In this document: one piece after another, positions 33,140 through 43,774 of the stretch
How the letters are laid out: every line of letters starts with the position of its first letter
Numbering within the stretch: the first letter of the stretch is position 1
Assembly: GCA_009733775.1 (NCBI GenBank)
Contig: WOGZ01000262.1
Span: forward strand, 1 to 47,325
Length of the DNA: 47,325 nucleotides
Direction of reading: 5' to 3'
Source of the DNA: Alectoria sarmentosa
Lineage: Eukaryota > Ascomycota > Lecanoromycetes > Lecanorales > Parmeliaceae
The notes under the pieces: model-generated
Databases searched by the model: none
Told to the model about the DNA's origin: nothing
The model's input: only the letters and a program-made list of their open reading frames with translations
Made by a program: the position numbers and the translations under genes

Positions 33140-33690
33140 AGGCTTTCGATGTCCTCTACGATCGTGCAGTCTCGCAAACAGCGAGGAAACCCATATATTC
33201 TCCTTTTTTGCACATCTTTGGGGGATATAAATCAGAATAAGCTGACTATTCATGTCAAAAGTTCCTAAACAACACTTCTAATCATCAAGCAAAAAGACAA
33301 GCCTTCTTCACTCAAAGTGCAACATCAAGACTCATACCTTACTTCATTTTCGCACCATTTTCGAACGGTATCAACCGAGAATAAGCTGACTGTTCCGTCT
33401 CAAAGATAACCGAATAAAGATAATCCGAAGCAGGAAAAAAAATGACAATTCTTCACTCAAAGCCCAACACTAAACCTCATATCTTCTTCCATCCTGCATA
33501 CTTTCGAGGATATCAACCACAACAAGCTGACCATTCATCTCAAACCGCCCCGAATCAAGAATCTTTTGAAGAAGAGGAACGAATCTTCCTTCACTCAAAG
33601 CACATCACTGAGACTCGAATATTTTCTCACTTTTGCCCACCATCGAGGATACCAACCAGAATGAGCCGACAGGTCCAAATCCATGAGGGA
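33140..33690. repeat. Diverged tandem repeat with a period of about 140 bp
   Basis: The landmark AATAAGCTGAC and variants (AACAAGCTGAC, AATGAGCCGAC) occur at 33237, 33380, 33521 and 33660, spaced 143, 141 and 139 bp. A second landmark, CTTCACTCAAAG, occurs at 33306, 33451 and 33599. Before each AAGCTGAC lies a segment of the type TTTCGAGGATATCAACC. At least three full units and a partial one are visible. The period is not fixed and not a multiple of three, so the repeat is probably noncoding. Confidence 0.8.
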
Positions 33691-34521
33691 AAGCAGCACT
33701 CAATAACTTCCAACTTAGCAACGACTTCCCCTAAAATCGCCGAGTTCTACCGGTCACTCCACACGAAAATCTACAGGATGCAGTAAGATTAGAAAAGGAG
33801 CAAGAATCTGCAAACTTGTTCACTCTTTCATTATTGATCAGACGCCATCAAAAACACATATTCGTGTTGGAATATGATGATGGGATGTAAAGGATGGTTT
33901 GATTGTTCTCCCAAAGCTCCCCTGGAGCAGGCCCTATATACAGTACTAATCATGTGGCTGGCATGGCAACAGGCCGGAGGAGGCTGGGAACCAACCATCT
34001 TTTCAACAATTCGCACCGTATTCTCACCGAAAATTGAAAGCAGAAATCTCTAACAAACAGAAGGAGTACTGTGATCCCCCCCCCCCACCAAAAAAAAAGC
34101 AAAAAACATACAGCAGCCAGGATTCGCCGGTCGTCACCAACCCAACTACTAACCAGCCGATCTGAGGCTTATCTTTTTTGGCTGAGCGGACGGGAAGCCG
34201 AGTTTTCCAAACAGTCTGTGGCCGTATGTACTAGAATATCCGCTACAGCATCCCTTCTACCCATAATTTTTCACAGCAAGCTACGTAGAGCGACGCCGTA
34301 CATGTATGTAACCATTGTAAATTGCGGTAGCGATTCGATACGAGCTACTTGTTCTACTACACTAGCTATGTTAAAGCCTCATCGAGTTCATCACGTATAT
34401 CTTGTAAATAGACTACCTAGCACTACATAGCCGGGCTGATGCCCACACACTCACAGTCAATCGTACTAGATTAACATCATCATCAACAGCAGAACTTAGC
34501 CGTATGCCGACCCCTTAATCG

Positions 34522-34541
34522 CCCCCCCCCCCCCCCCCCCC
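34522..34541 (+). repeat. Poly-C run of 20
   Basis: An uninterrupted run of 20 C, the longest of several on the plus strand. Others lie at 25047-25060, 34076-34086, 42525-42535, 47083-47094 and 47297-47304. All are intergenic or within decayed sequence. Confidence 0.95.
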
Positions 34542-36418
34542 TTCTTCTCTTCAACGGCGAGCAAACCTCGCCAAATGCCTTGCTCCGGGCAGATCATTCC
34601 GCCAGCAACTCGACCAGCTGCGTTGGAACGACGGCTCAGTCGTCGTCGTCGTCAATCTAGTTCTAGCCCGGACGAAACCGTTGGTTGGTTGGTTGCAGCC
34701 AGACTCGGCATTCAAAGTCGATCCGATTGTCGAAGAAAAAACGGACTGGGTTGGAACGTTGGTGATCGGTAGAGTAACAGAGGACGGAGCGGAGCCAGCG
34801 TGGTTTGGTTGGTTGGTTGGGCCCCAGAGCTGTCTTCGGCATGTTGGAACGTTTTCTTTCGGTGGAGAAGAACATGCTGGATCGATTGGGAAGCTGGTGG
34901 GGAGGGTGGGGAATGGACTGGGATGACGGGTCGCGTGTGGGGGTAATCTACGGAACATGTCTGGGAGATTGCTTGCTGTAAGCGTGATATTGGACCTTAT
35001 CTGTGTATTTCCTTATACGAGGGGTCTGAGTCCCGAATTACAAAAAAGGGGGGTTTATTATGTGACATCCCGGTATGTAGTCCACTCTAATAGAACACGT
35101 AAAAGTGACTCAATGACAAGAAGCACAAAGAATGGAGAACACATTGTGATGATGTTCGAGAGAGTTGAGATTTTGCTCAGCAATACCCCACAATAGCAAC
35201 CAGCAATCAATCGAGTTACGCGAAAATGCAAAACTGGCAGTTTGAAGATGAGTTTCCAAGCCTGTAAGATCAAAATTCAACCTTGCCTACCAGCCCCTCA
35301 ACAATCATTTCACAAAGAGAAGGCCACGACACCACTCGCAATCCAACATTGCGCTTATCAAAGCGCCCGCATGACTAAAGAAACATCACACGAGGTCGGT
35401 GACATGGTTCGAAGGCAGAAGTGCGAGAAATGGAGCACAAAGTCCATGAACGGATTGACGATGGTCACGTTACAACTGCTGGGTTGCTTCTAAGTAAGAG
35501 CACGTCTTGTCAGGGCTCGAAATGGGCGCGCGAGACTTTCCATCAACGCGTATCTTTTGCTACGTTGTTCTCCACCGAGATCAGAAATGGGTTGAAACCC
35601 TGAAAGGAGTTCTTGAATTTCCAGAGTGCTTGTTCCCTCACTAGGTTGGCCTCGTCGTCGAAAACACTGGCATATTAACTCCATCAGCGGTCCAGACCGC
35701 AACCTGAAACAAATTCCAATCAGATAGATGACGCCCGCTTGCCGAATTAGATTTGCGGTATGCTGGCATTGGAAGCTGACAATCTCGTACGAGCCAAGCC
35801 ATCCGAGTAATTCCAGTTTTTTACCGATCCTAAGGATCGTCGTTCGGAAATCCAATATTCGGCCGACCCATATAGTACACACCCCTATTTTGCAACTCAT
35901 CTCACGATACCGGCGTCGGTCGAGCACGGTATTTGTTAGTCACGGTTGCTCGTTCGAGTGGTAAGTGCTTCAATCACCGTCATGGCTGATTGCCCGCCGA
36001 CCGATCTGTTTGCTGTTTGCGAAACCCTCTTGAGTTGGCAAGCAAACCCTCTTCGCGTCTCCTTATATAGGAGCGCCGAAGTCGCGGACTCCTAATCACA
36101 GCAGTTGAGCTCTAGGATATTATTATACTCTGCAACTTCGACACTCATCACCGATTCTCGCGAGTTTTGAAGGATCACTTACTCAAGCCACAGCGTCGTA
36201 TTGATCCTTTGATGATGAGCGCCTTCCGCTTTGAGGCATTGGGATGCCTATTCGTCTACTTCTATATACGCGATCTGACACCAAGCATCTCCGAGCGTCA
36301 GCTTGCCTTTTGGTTAGGGAGATGTGGATTTATAACACTCACGGGTTTATAATAGCCCTGTGCGCCCAAGGTCGTTCCTGTCTTCATTATATCCTCTTCA
36401 TCATCGGAGATCAGAACC

Positions 36419-37216
36419 ATGGCGCGCACCGTCGTACAAACTGCCTTTTCCCTGAGAAAGATGCTCGATGACATCTCTCTCGTATACGAATCCCGGACCC
36501 CAGCGCTATTCCTTCACGCCGACGGCCGTGGTCTTTGCCGCACCGGCCCATTGGCAATCCTTGAATTGCACATCGACGCCCCCAACCGCTCCCACACGTA
36601 CCTCGTCCACGTGCATTTCCTCGAAGACCGCGCATTTACGACCCTCAGCACCAACGGCCAGTACACGCTCAAAGCCATCCTCGAAGATCCAACAATTCCC
36701 AAAGTCTTCTTCGACGTGCGTATGGACGCGGATGCTTTGTATGCTCAGTATGATATCACTCTCGCAGGTATCCTTGACTTGCAACTCATGGAGCTCTCCG
36801 CGCGCGCGAAGAGAGATGGTGGGTCAGATGGGCGCTTGCACAGCTTAGAAACGTGCTTCGACAATGATTCTGCCATGAATCCCGCAGAAGTAGCTCGCTT
36901 CAAGTCGTTCAGGAACCGCGGCAAGGCGCGGTGGGATCCGGCGCTCGGGGGAAGTTATGATGTTTTCGAACTTCAGTCATTGTTCCAAGAGATCCTCGCT
37001 TACTGCGAAGCCAATGTGCAAGCCATGCCACGCCTATTCGAGGTATACAACTCCAAATTAGATGGCAAGATGGACTTGACAGAGAAAGACGACTTTCATG
37101 CATGCAGGATCCTCTCAGCATCTCGAAACCGTGTCATAATGGCCCAGGGTCCGCCACGTCCGGCGTCATCGAACGGGCCTTGGAATGACTGGAACGGTGG
37201 ATACTGGACGTTGTAG
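36419..37216 (+). CDS. DEDD-type 3'-5' exonuclease-like protein, copy C, catalytic residues replaced
   Basis: 265 residues, no intron, start context AACCATGG. It is a clear paralogue of copy A: MARTVVQT start, HTYLVHVHFLEDRAFTTLST, ILEDPTIPKVFFDVRMDADALYAQY, DLQLMELSARAKR, PALGGSYDVF and RVIMAQGPP all correspond. It has no minisatellite and lacks the 75-residue linker copy A has before motif I. Motif I reads FLHADG (His33-Ala-Asp35) instead of FLDAEG, and motif III reads YCEAN (Tyr195...Asn199) instead of YCVAD. Both changes remove metal-binding acidic residues, so nuclease activity is unlikely although the frame is intact. Possible TATA motifs lie at 36261-36268 and 36348-36353. Confidence 0.82.
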   Translation: MARTVVQTAFSLRKMLDDISLVYESRTPALFLHADGRGLCRTGPLAILELHIDAPNRSHTYLVHVHFLEDRAFTTLSTNGQYTLKAILEDPTIPKVFFDVRMDADALYAQYDITLAGILDLQLMELSARAKRDGGSDGRLHSLETCFDNDSAMNPAEVARFKSFRNRGKARWDPALGGSYDVFELQSLFQEILAYCEANVQAMPRLFEVYNSKLDGKMDLTEKDDFHACRILSASRNRVIMAQGPPRPASSNGPWNDWNGGYWTL

Positions 37217-38776
37217 CTATGATAATTTATAGAATTCGGTGGCCGAGAACCTGGAGGGTTTCACTCTGTCAGTGGAGAAGGATTCGAGCGACGTGGAGGG
37301 ATATTCGACGGTCTTCTTGGTTAAGTAGAATGTGTACAGGACTATAGCATTCAATTTCGAATTTGTGCTCAGTGACCCACCTTATTGCCATTCCCACTCG
37401 CCCTTCCCTCTGCAAAAATGATATTTAAAGCTCAATGGAGCGATGTCTCTGGTGCTGACCCCGCTGCCCGCAATCCTACCGCGGCCCTTATGCGCCTGCG
37501 ATGGTGGGCTCACAGTCTGAATTCTTCTCGGACGCCTCCGTGGCCGTTCTACGCCGTTTGATCGCCAAGGATTCGCCGAAGTTGCTCTTACTGCCTCCTC
37601 CGCTATCACCTCGGTAAACTCAAAGCGTTTCGTCGACACACTTGAATGGTTCCGTGGAATCAGCAATATTGTCGTGAGGAACAGACTAAGCTCCATTCGA
37701 ATTAGCTTATCTATTCTGAAGATCATTGAAGACCATAAGAAAAGAGCATACAGGCGGGCATGCTCCTGATTATATACACGAAGGACGCCCGAAAATCGGC
37801 CCCTGAGCCTCACCTGAACCATAAGCATTTATTATCAACAGCGAGTCAAATCAGGAGACTTCTTTTCAGGGTCATTAACCGACTCCACTTGGCATACAAG
37901 CGAGGTAATTACCTTCCTCCCAAAAAGTATCGCAGAACATACCGACTTTAGGAGACAAAAGGCGGCACTGTTCGATCAACCAAGCTTAAATGACCAAGCA
38001 TGGTAGAGAGTATATGCGAACCTCGACAACGAGTGCTGCCACAGGGCCATATCAGCTTGCTTGTCACCTGATCTGGCAAGCAACAGCGCGCACGAGGAAT
38101 CGCTGTTCCTTTTTTGCAGCGTAATTGAATCAGAAAGTTCGCATATCTTTAGACTTTTCGCAACGATTTGATGTTTTCATAAGCGGTTTTGACTTCCGAT
38201 TTTTACAAAGCGGATTAGATTGTAGTGATAGACACCACCGCAACGAAAGGAAAGCCGTAGTTGACACATTATGCTGTACAACGATTGGTTATATGGTAGG
38301 TTTAAGAATTGGCAGGGGTCCACAGCTCAGCCCTTCAGCCCTATAGCCCTCGCCAAGCCATTTGGTCACCGAGGCGCCCTCCTCCTCAGCCCGAAAATCG
38401 TTACTCCATCCCCTCACCCCTTTACCACTGCCAAATTTTTCCATCTCAATCCCTCGTGACCACATTAGAAGAGCAGAGCCCCCCCACCATAATTTCACAA
38501 CTAAATTCTCCACACGGAGACCGTAAACTACCCCATCATCCCTCGGTCTGTCCATCTTCGTAGGACTATCGTATTTTCAAGCGCATCAGAGTGTACAAGG
38601 TTTTGTAATTTGAGGATATGAATGGTAGTCCTATACATGCGCTCGCAAACGACAGGCGATTTATGTCACACCACCAATGCATGAACACTGAATGAGAGAA
38701 TGGGGAGTACTCTGTGATTACCGGGTATAAACCGAAAATGCCCAACCAATTTTGTACACCTCCGTGCCCTTGCACT
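37217..38776. other. Convergent intergenic region, no gene recognised
   Basis: About 1.5 kb between exonuclease copy C and the 3' end of the transporter gene. A 148-codon minus-strand frame (37382-37828) is open but resembles no family I know and is not well placed for expression. Nothing else is supported. Confidence 0.45.
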
Positions 38777-40898
38777 CTACTGCACTTTTTCTCCGTTGCC
38801 ATATTTCTCCTTCGCGGCGATAGTCGGACTCTTTGACGTCTTCTCAAAGTATGTGGACACATCTGACGACCAGACACTGTCATCAAGATCTTCGTCATCA
38901 TGCAGTCCTTCCTTCTCATGCACTTGCCGCGCTTGGCTAGATTCCCAATCTGAGCGCATCTCCTCAATCTTTTGTTGGTAGTCAAGCTCGGCATCGTAGT
39001 GTTTGCCTACGCCCCGTAACCGCTCGTAAAGAGACAAGTGCTTGGGGTGCACGGCGACACCGTGGTAATCGGATTCGCGGCCCGCTCGGATGTATTGCCA
39101 GCGGCGTTCTTGTTCCTTGAGATCGAGACCGGTCGTGTCAGGGAGGAAGAGTAGCGTCAATACCATACCACCGAGACCGAACCAAGGCACGACGTGAAAT
39201 TTCACAGGGGTGGAGATGTAGTTGTACAACACGGCGGCAGTCAAGGCGCCGAGTTTGCCACAGGCCGCAGAAAAACCGTGAGCGGTCGCACGGATGGGGG
39301 TCGGATAAACTTCAGCGGCGACGAGGAAGGTAACGGCGTTGGGGCCGAATTGGTTGAAGAATGAGGAGAGAAAGTACATGGCTTGGAACGCTTTGACGTG
39401 TTTGGCAGATGTGTAGTACTTGAAGTGGAAGCCAGGGACGACGAAGAGGATAAAGTCCATGAGGAAGCCGACCATTTGCATCTTTTTACGGCCATAAAGT
39501 TTGTTATCAATAAGGAATGCTGGTGGACGATTAAGGTTAGCAGCGGATCTTGGAGACTAGAGAGACAGGGCTTGGGGACTTACAGGCCAGGTAGTATCCG
39601 CATAGGGAAACACCGACATTGATCAGGTTGTACAACCATCCGGGCATGATAGATGTGCTGTCGTTCGTAATGACGGTGATGAATTCGGCTTGGAACAGCT
39701 TGTTGCCATAAAAGAAAATGTCGTTGCAGTACCAGCCACCAGCGGTTGCGATTAAGCGAGGGCCAAAGTATGTGAAAGTAAGCTTGAGGGACTGAGTGTC
39801 GTAGCCGGTGACCTTTGACTTCTTCTTCGCGGCGGCCAATTGCTTGCCCGCGGATCTCATCTTGAAAGTACGGAAGTAAACAAGCCAGAGTGTACCGACA
39901 GCTGGGATGGCAAAGGAAATACGATACGTCCATTGCGCGGCCACTTCCGAGTATGGTGGGTTCCCACTTCCGTGATGAAAGCACAGAAGGAGAATAATGA
40001 GGATGGCTTGGTTGGCGAATTGACCCCATCCTTGCATTAAGAAAGCGCTGGTGACTTTGCGGCCTCGGTGAAGACGGTCTTCCTTTGTAGAGACCTTGCC
40101 AGAGCCAACTGCGTTCTCCATGCCGGATGTAGCTGTCATCGGATATTCTCCACCCACACCAATACCATAGAAGAAGAGAGACCACGTATAGCAGATGATC
40201 CAACCGTTGAGCGTGGTACCCCAAGCACAGACAAGCATGACGAGACCAAGGAACATGATGGTCGCATCTTGGATCAGACCCCATCTACGACCGAGCCTAG
40301 TATCCGCCGTTAGCTTCGTCTCCTACATTCCAGCCGGAGCCTAGCGTACCAGTCACCAAGAACACCAACCAGTACCTGTCCAATGATTATACCAACGATT
40401 TCCATGTAATCAACAGCGTCAATCCAGGTGGCGTTGCAGGTTTTAGCTGACTTCCAGCAATTTTTGAAAACTGATTGGAATAGAGGTTTGATATTGCCGA
40501 TAGAGAAGAGGACATAACTGTATACATATCAGTCGATGCACCCTGATAAGATTGTGCGCACGACAAGCTTACCCTTCGAGACCGAGACCAGCGCCCGGAA
40601 TGACCATATTCCTGATGTAATAACGAAAAGGCTCCAAAGGATCCCTCTTGAACATTGCCCAGATATTTCCCAATTCCCGGCCAGCCTCCTTGCCATCGTA
40701 GGCGGTGACAAACCCGATACGCTTTGTCAGAGGCATGTCAGCCCAGTAGACGCCATCAGGATTGTAGCTGTCGTCGGGTTTGATGAGGTAGTCGAAGATC
40801 TGCCTCTCGTTCTCGTTCATGGTGTGTATCGGGTCGTGAGTACCGCTCATGTCAGGCCCATGAGGGGCAGCTGGGCCATAGTCTTGTACGTGGGCCAT
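38777..40898 (-). CDS. Phosphate-family MFS transporter (PHO84/GIT1-like)
   Basis: Exons 40898-40573, 40517-40350, 40296-39584 and 39519-38777 give 649 residues. Introns are 55, 53 and 64 bp with GTAAGC, GTACGC and GTAAGT donors. Splicing restores conserved text across every junction: GLEG/YVLFSIGN, GDW/LGRRWGL and GYYLA/SFLIDNKLYGRKK. The G-D-x-L-G-R-R loop and the GVGGEYPMTATS segment are signatures of the MFS phosphate:H+ symporter group, and about 12 membrane segments can be counted. PESP-type sugar motifs are absent. The C-terminal 130 residues are acidic and cytosolic. Substrate is probably inorganic phosphate or a glycerophosphodiester, with plasma-membrane location inferred. CACGTG sites, the Pho4/NUC-1 core, lie 545 and about 1010 bp upstream. 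Confidence 0.9.
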
Positions 40899-41442
40899 TG
40901 TGGATGTACGAGCGTGTGTAGCACAGGTACAATCCGGTTTGTATAGTGATTAAGAGGGTTAAGAAATAGAAGAATGGATCGAGACGTCAAGGTCGAGGAG
41001 CCGGGGGGAATATGTAGGGGCGGAAGGTTGCAGCTTGGGAGGGCTGCTAAGTCCGGGTATTGAACCCGGTGGTGGGATGAGAAAAAGATGCCTCGTGGGG
41101 TGCAAATTTTGCAAAGGTGGGAAGCTTGGCGTTCCAAAAGTGAGGTAGTAAAGAAATATCTTGAGGATCAGCGAGCACGCTTCGAAAGGTGTCTATCAGA
41201 TTGGTCGAGAGAGTGTAGAGTAATTTGCCTCGGCCGCCCGCTCGCTAAAAAGTGATGGTGTTGGTTGATCTCTCTATTCGGGGATTTCAGGAAGTAGGTA
41301 GATGTTATAGCCGGGTCTCTTTGGTTGGCCAGAACTTGATTGTGCGCCGATTTCTCGGTCGAATCAGATGGTGCGAGTTGGATGCTCTGAGTCGTATAAG
41401 ACGGTAGAAGAGCCGCGGCACCACCAGATGTCAAGATGCACA

Positions 41443-41448
41443 CACGTG
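41443..41448. promoter_or_regulatory. CACGTG E-box upstream of the phosphate-family transporter
   Basis: Palindromic CACGTG at 41443-41448; a second copy is at 41912-41917. In fungi this core is bound by Pho4/NUC-1-type bHLH factors under phosphate starvation. Position and target class fit, but the hexamer also occurs elsewhere in the window (for example 8893, 17504), so this is weak. Confidence 0.3.
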
Positions 41449-42175
41449 CAAGCACTAGAGCCGGCTCCGTTGTAGAAACCTCCTCCAGCCTTTGGCCTAA
41501 CGAGTGTGCCTTATGCCTTGTTGGCGAATGCTTTCTCTGCGCGTCTTAGAGTGCTACGCTGACAGGAGATTATCAGTTAGGACAGCTGAAATGGGCGTGG
41601 CCGACGGGTCGTTGAAGGAAAATGGGGAAAGACTTTGGAGGGTTTATTTGCAGAAGACGATGTGGACGGAATTGTTCAACCACAACCGCATATCGTAAGT
41701 CCGGAAATCGGAGAGCCCCTGTCTCGAGGCATGAGGGCGATTTCTGATTCGACGCCGAGAATTTGACGTGGATGATAAGTACCTATATACGGGTACAGAC
41801 GCAGCTAAAAGAGCGGATTTTCGTGGAAATAGGATGGATGAGAAGAATTGAGAAAGTGAGAGTGAATGGACCGACGTTGCTCGTGGCCAATAAGACTCTA
41901 GGACGAGCTACACGTGGACACGGCGAAACATAACGACCTGAACGCCATTCGCGTATCTTTTCCCAAGACTAAAATAAGTAGGTTGGAAGAGGGTCTGAGA
42001 GGCGAGGCAAAAGCGGGGACTAAGACGTTAGTGTCATGCTTGTGGCCATCTCCCGATATCTCGATCCGCGATTGCCTGCTTCACCTGGTACCTACTTTAT
42101 GTTGTCCTTTCCTCAGCCGGGTGATACTTAGTGCGAGTAAAGTATGTCAATTGCCCTGTCTTGCGCAAAGTCTGG

Positions 42176-42225
42176 TCATGTCGTGTCATGTCATGTCATG
42201 TCATGTCATGTCATATCATATCGTG
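42176..42225 (+). repeat. TCATG pentanucleotide microsatellite
   Basis: Ten consecutive 5-bp units: seven of TCATG/TCGTG type, then TCATA twice and TCGTG. Five perfect TCATG units are contiguous at 42186-42210. Confidence 0.95.
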
Positions 42226-43774
42226 CCATTCAATCTTCCGACTTCTTGAGTGGCGAGCGTACATCAATGCCTCGGTCCGATCACATGCGGGCGTATTCGA
42301 CGATTGAGCAAGACTATCTCCGAGATTCAGCCTCCATGTGCACTGGTCAACCGACTGCCACTTTTCATGCGCGCCCTGTCGTCATGGAGCTATCAAGTGC
42401 CCTTTCCGCTTTCCCCAAGAAGATCATCTCAGCTTCTTAACATGATCGACGTTCTGGACCATAACATAGCCCAATTTCATCTTCATTGCTGCATAGTCTA
42501 CTTTGACTCCTCCGAATGGCCCTTCCCCCCCCCCCTCCTCCTTCTCATACCGAAAGAGGACTCATCTAATCACACGATCCGATAAGGAAAGAACGATGGC
42601 ACGCTATCATTCCACGACCAAAGCCACAGAGATTCGATATGGAAGTGAGAAGCCGTTCACATACCGGACCATGCGCTTTCATCTTCCATGTTTTGGAATT
42701 ACCCAAAGCCAGACTCTACTAAAGCATCGCAAGACCCTTTGCAATCCGTTGAATCATTAGATTTCGAGCAGAGCGATCGCCTTCTTCTGACATGTCAGAT
42801 ACCTCGCAAAGCAGCGAGGAAAGCATACTCCTCTGATGCCAATAAACTCCGCCCAACTCCGTCGCTTCGCAAGAAGTGCTTTGACATGTCGATCTTGACC
42901 AGCGTGTTGCAAGCAGAGCCATTCCCATCCTAGGAGTAGTTGGAGTGGCGACCTAGCTTTCTTCCATGCACTACCCAGATTTCACTCGCTGTTCCTTACT
43001 AGAGAGATGTTGTACAGTGATGCGCTCATCATCGGCTCGCTTCTAATTTAATGTGATTATGCTTTGAATTGATACCCTTCAGGCACGTTGATGGACGAGG
43101 AAATTGATCATCCTCATAGTAATTACCCATGGCGATCTGCATTGCTATCTCGAGCACGAATATCTCCCCGACAAGCTACCGCTCAGTCCAAAAAATGACT
43201 CGTACCAGACTGGCAAAATCCCGATCGCCCCCTCAATGATCACATTGACAGTTTGCCAGGGAGTGTGACCGAAGACCTCTGGGGTGATGCGACACCTCGG
43301 TTAGAATTGCCAAGTTAATCCGAAATACACCAAGAATTTCATCATTGCCATGGAACTCTTCTCCATATCACTGCGGTGAACTCAGAAACACGATTGAGGA
43401 TCCTCGGACACGGGAATAGTGCTTCACCCTTCGTGCCTACCACAATCTATGCCTGCTTCGCAAGCTATTTCCAACCTTCTTGTTATTTTATCCACGATGG
43501 CACTCCGAAGGAAAGGCTCAAGTTTTCGACTTCCCACATATCCACGGTCTTACGAAGATACATTCATACATGCAGACAATGAGAATACCGTTTCATACAC
43601 TGAACTCAGCAAAGGCGAGGGTCGTTGTCGGGAAACAACAGTAACCCTGCGGCTTGCCTGTGCCCTCCCTCTTGGGGACAAAAAACTTATTCTGGTCGCT
43701 GGTTGGCATCTCACGAGATGCACAAGTTGAGAACTGTCACTTGCAGTGGGATCGCACATTCTCTCCAAGGTATA

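Larger units (their letters stand above)
32071..36418. other. 4.3-kb intergenic region with repeats, no supported gene
   Basis: The largest gene-poor interval outside the AT-rich block. It holds a diverged tandem repeat (33140-33690), poly-C runs at 34076-34086 and 34522-34541, two GGTT-repeat blocks (34678-34697, 34801-34820), and the upstream region of exonuclease copy C (35960-36418). A minus-strand frame of 145 codons at 35490-35927 is open but resembles nothing I know. Other frames are under 140 codons and overlap. Confidence 0.5.
40899..43774. other. Intergenic region upstream of the transporter, no gene recognised
   Basis: About 2.9 kb. It holds the transporter promoter, a TCATG microsatellite (42176-42225), a poly-C run (42525-42535) and a perfect 5-bp hairpin (41053-41069). 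Frames at 42144-42933 and 43376-43867 are short and overlapping. The part near 43000-43770 may be further decayed gene sequence, but I cannot name it. Confidence 0.45.

Noticed and set aside
35490..35927. Minus-strand 145-codon frame in the large intergenic region
   Set aside because: No known domain, no credible promoter or neighbour support, and composition like the surrounding noncoding DNA. I cannot exclude an orphan gene.
37382..37828. Minus-strand 148-codon frame downstream of exonuclease copy C
   Set aside because: No domain, membrane segment or signal peptide of convincing form; likely chance.
41053..41069. Perfect 5-bp stem with loop TTCAATA on the minus strand, like a tRNA T-arm / B-box
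   Set aside because: No matching acceptor strand, anticodon arm or A-box lies at the right distance, so it is not a complete tRNA. It may be chance or a pol III box relic.
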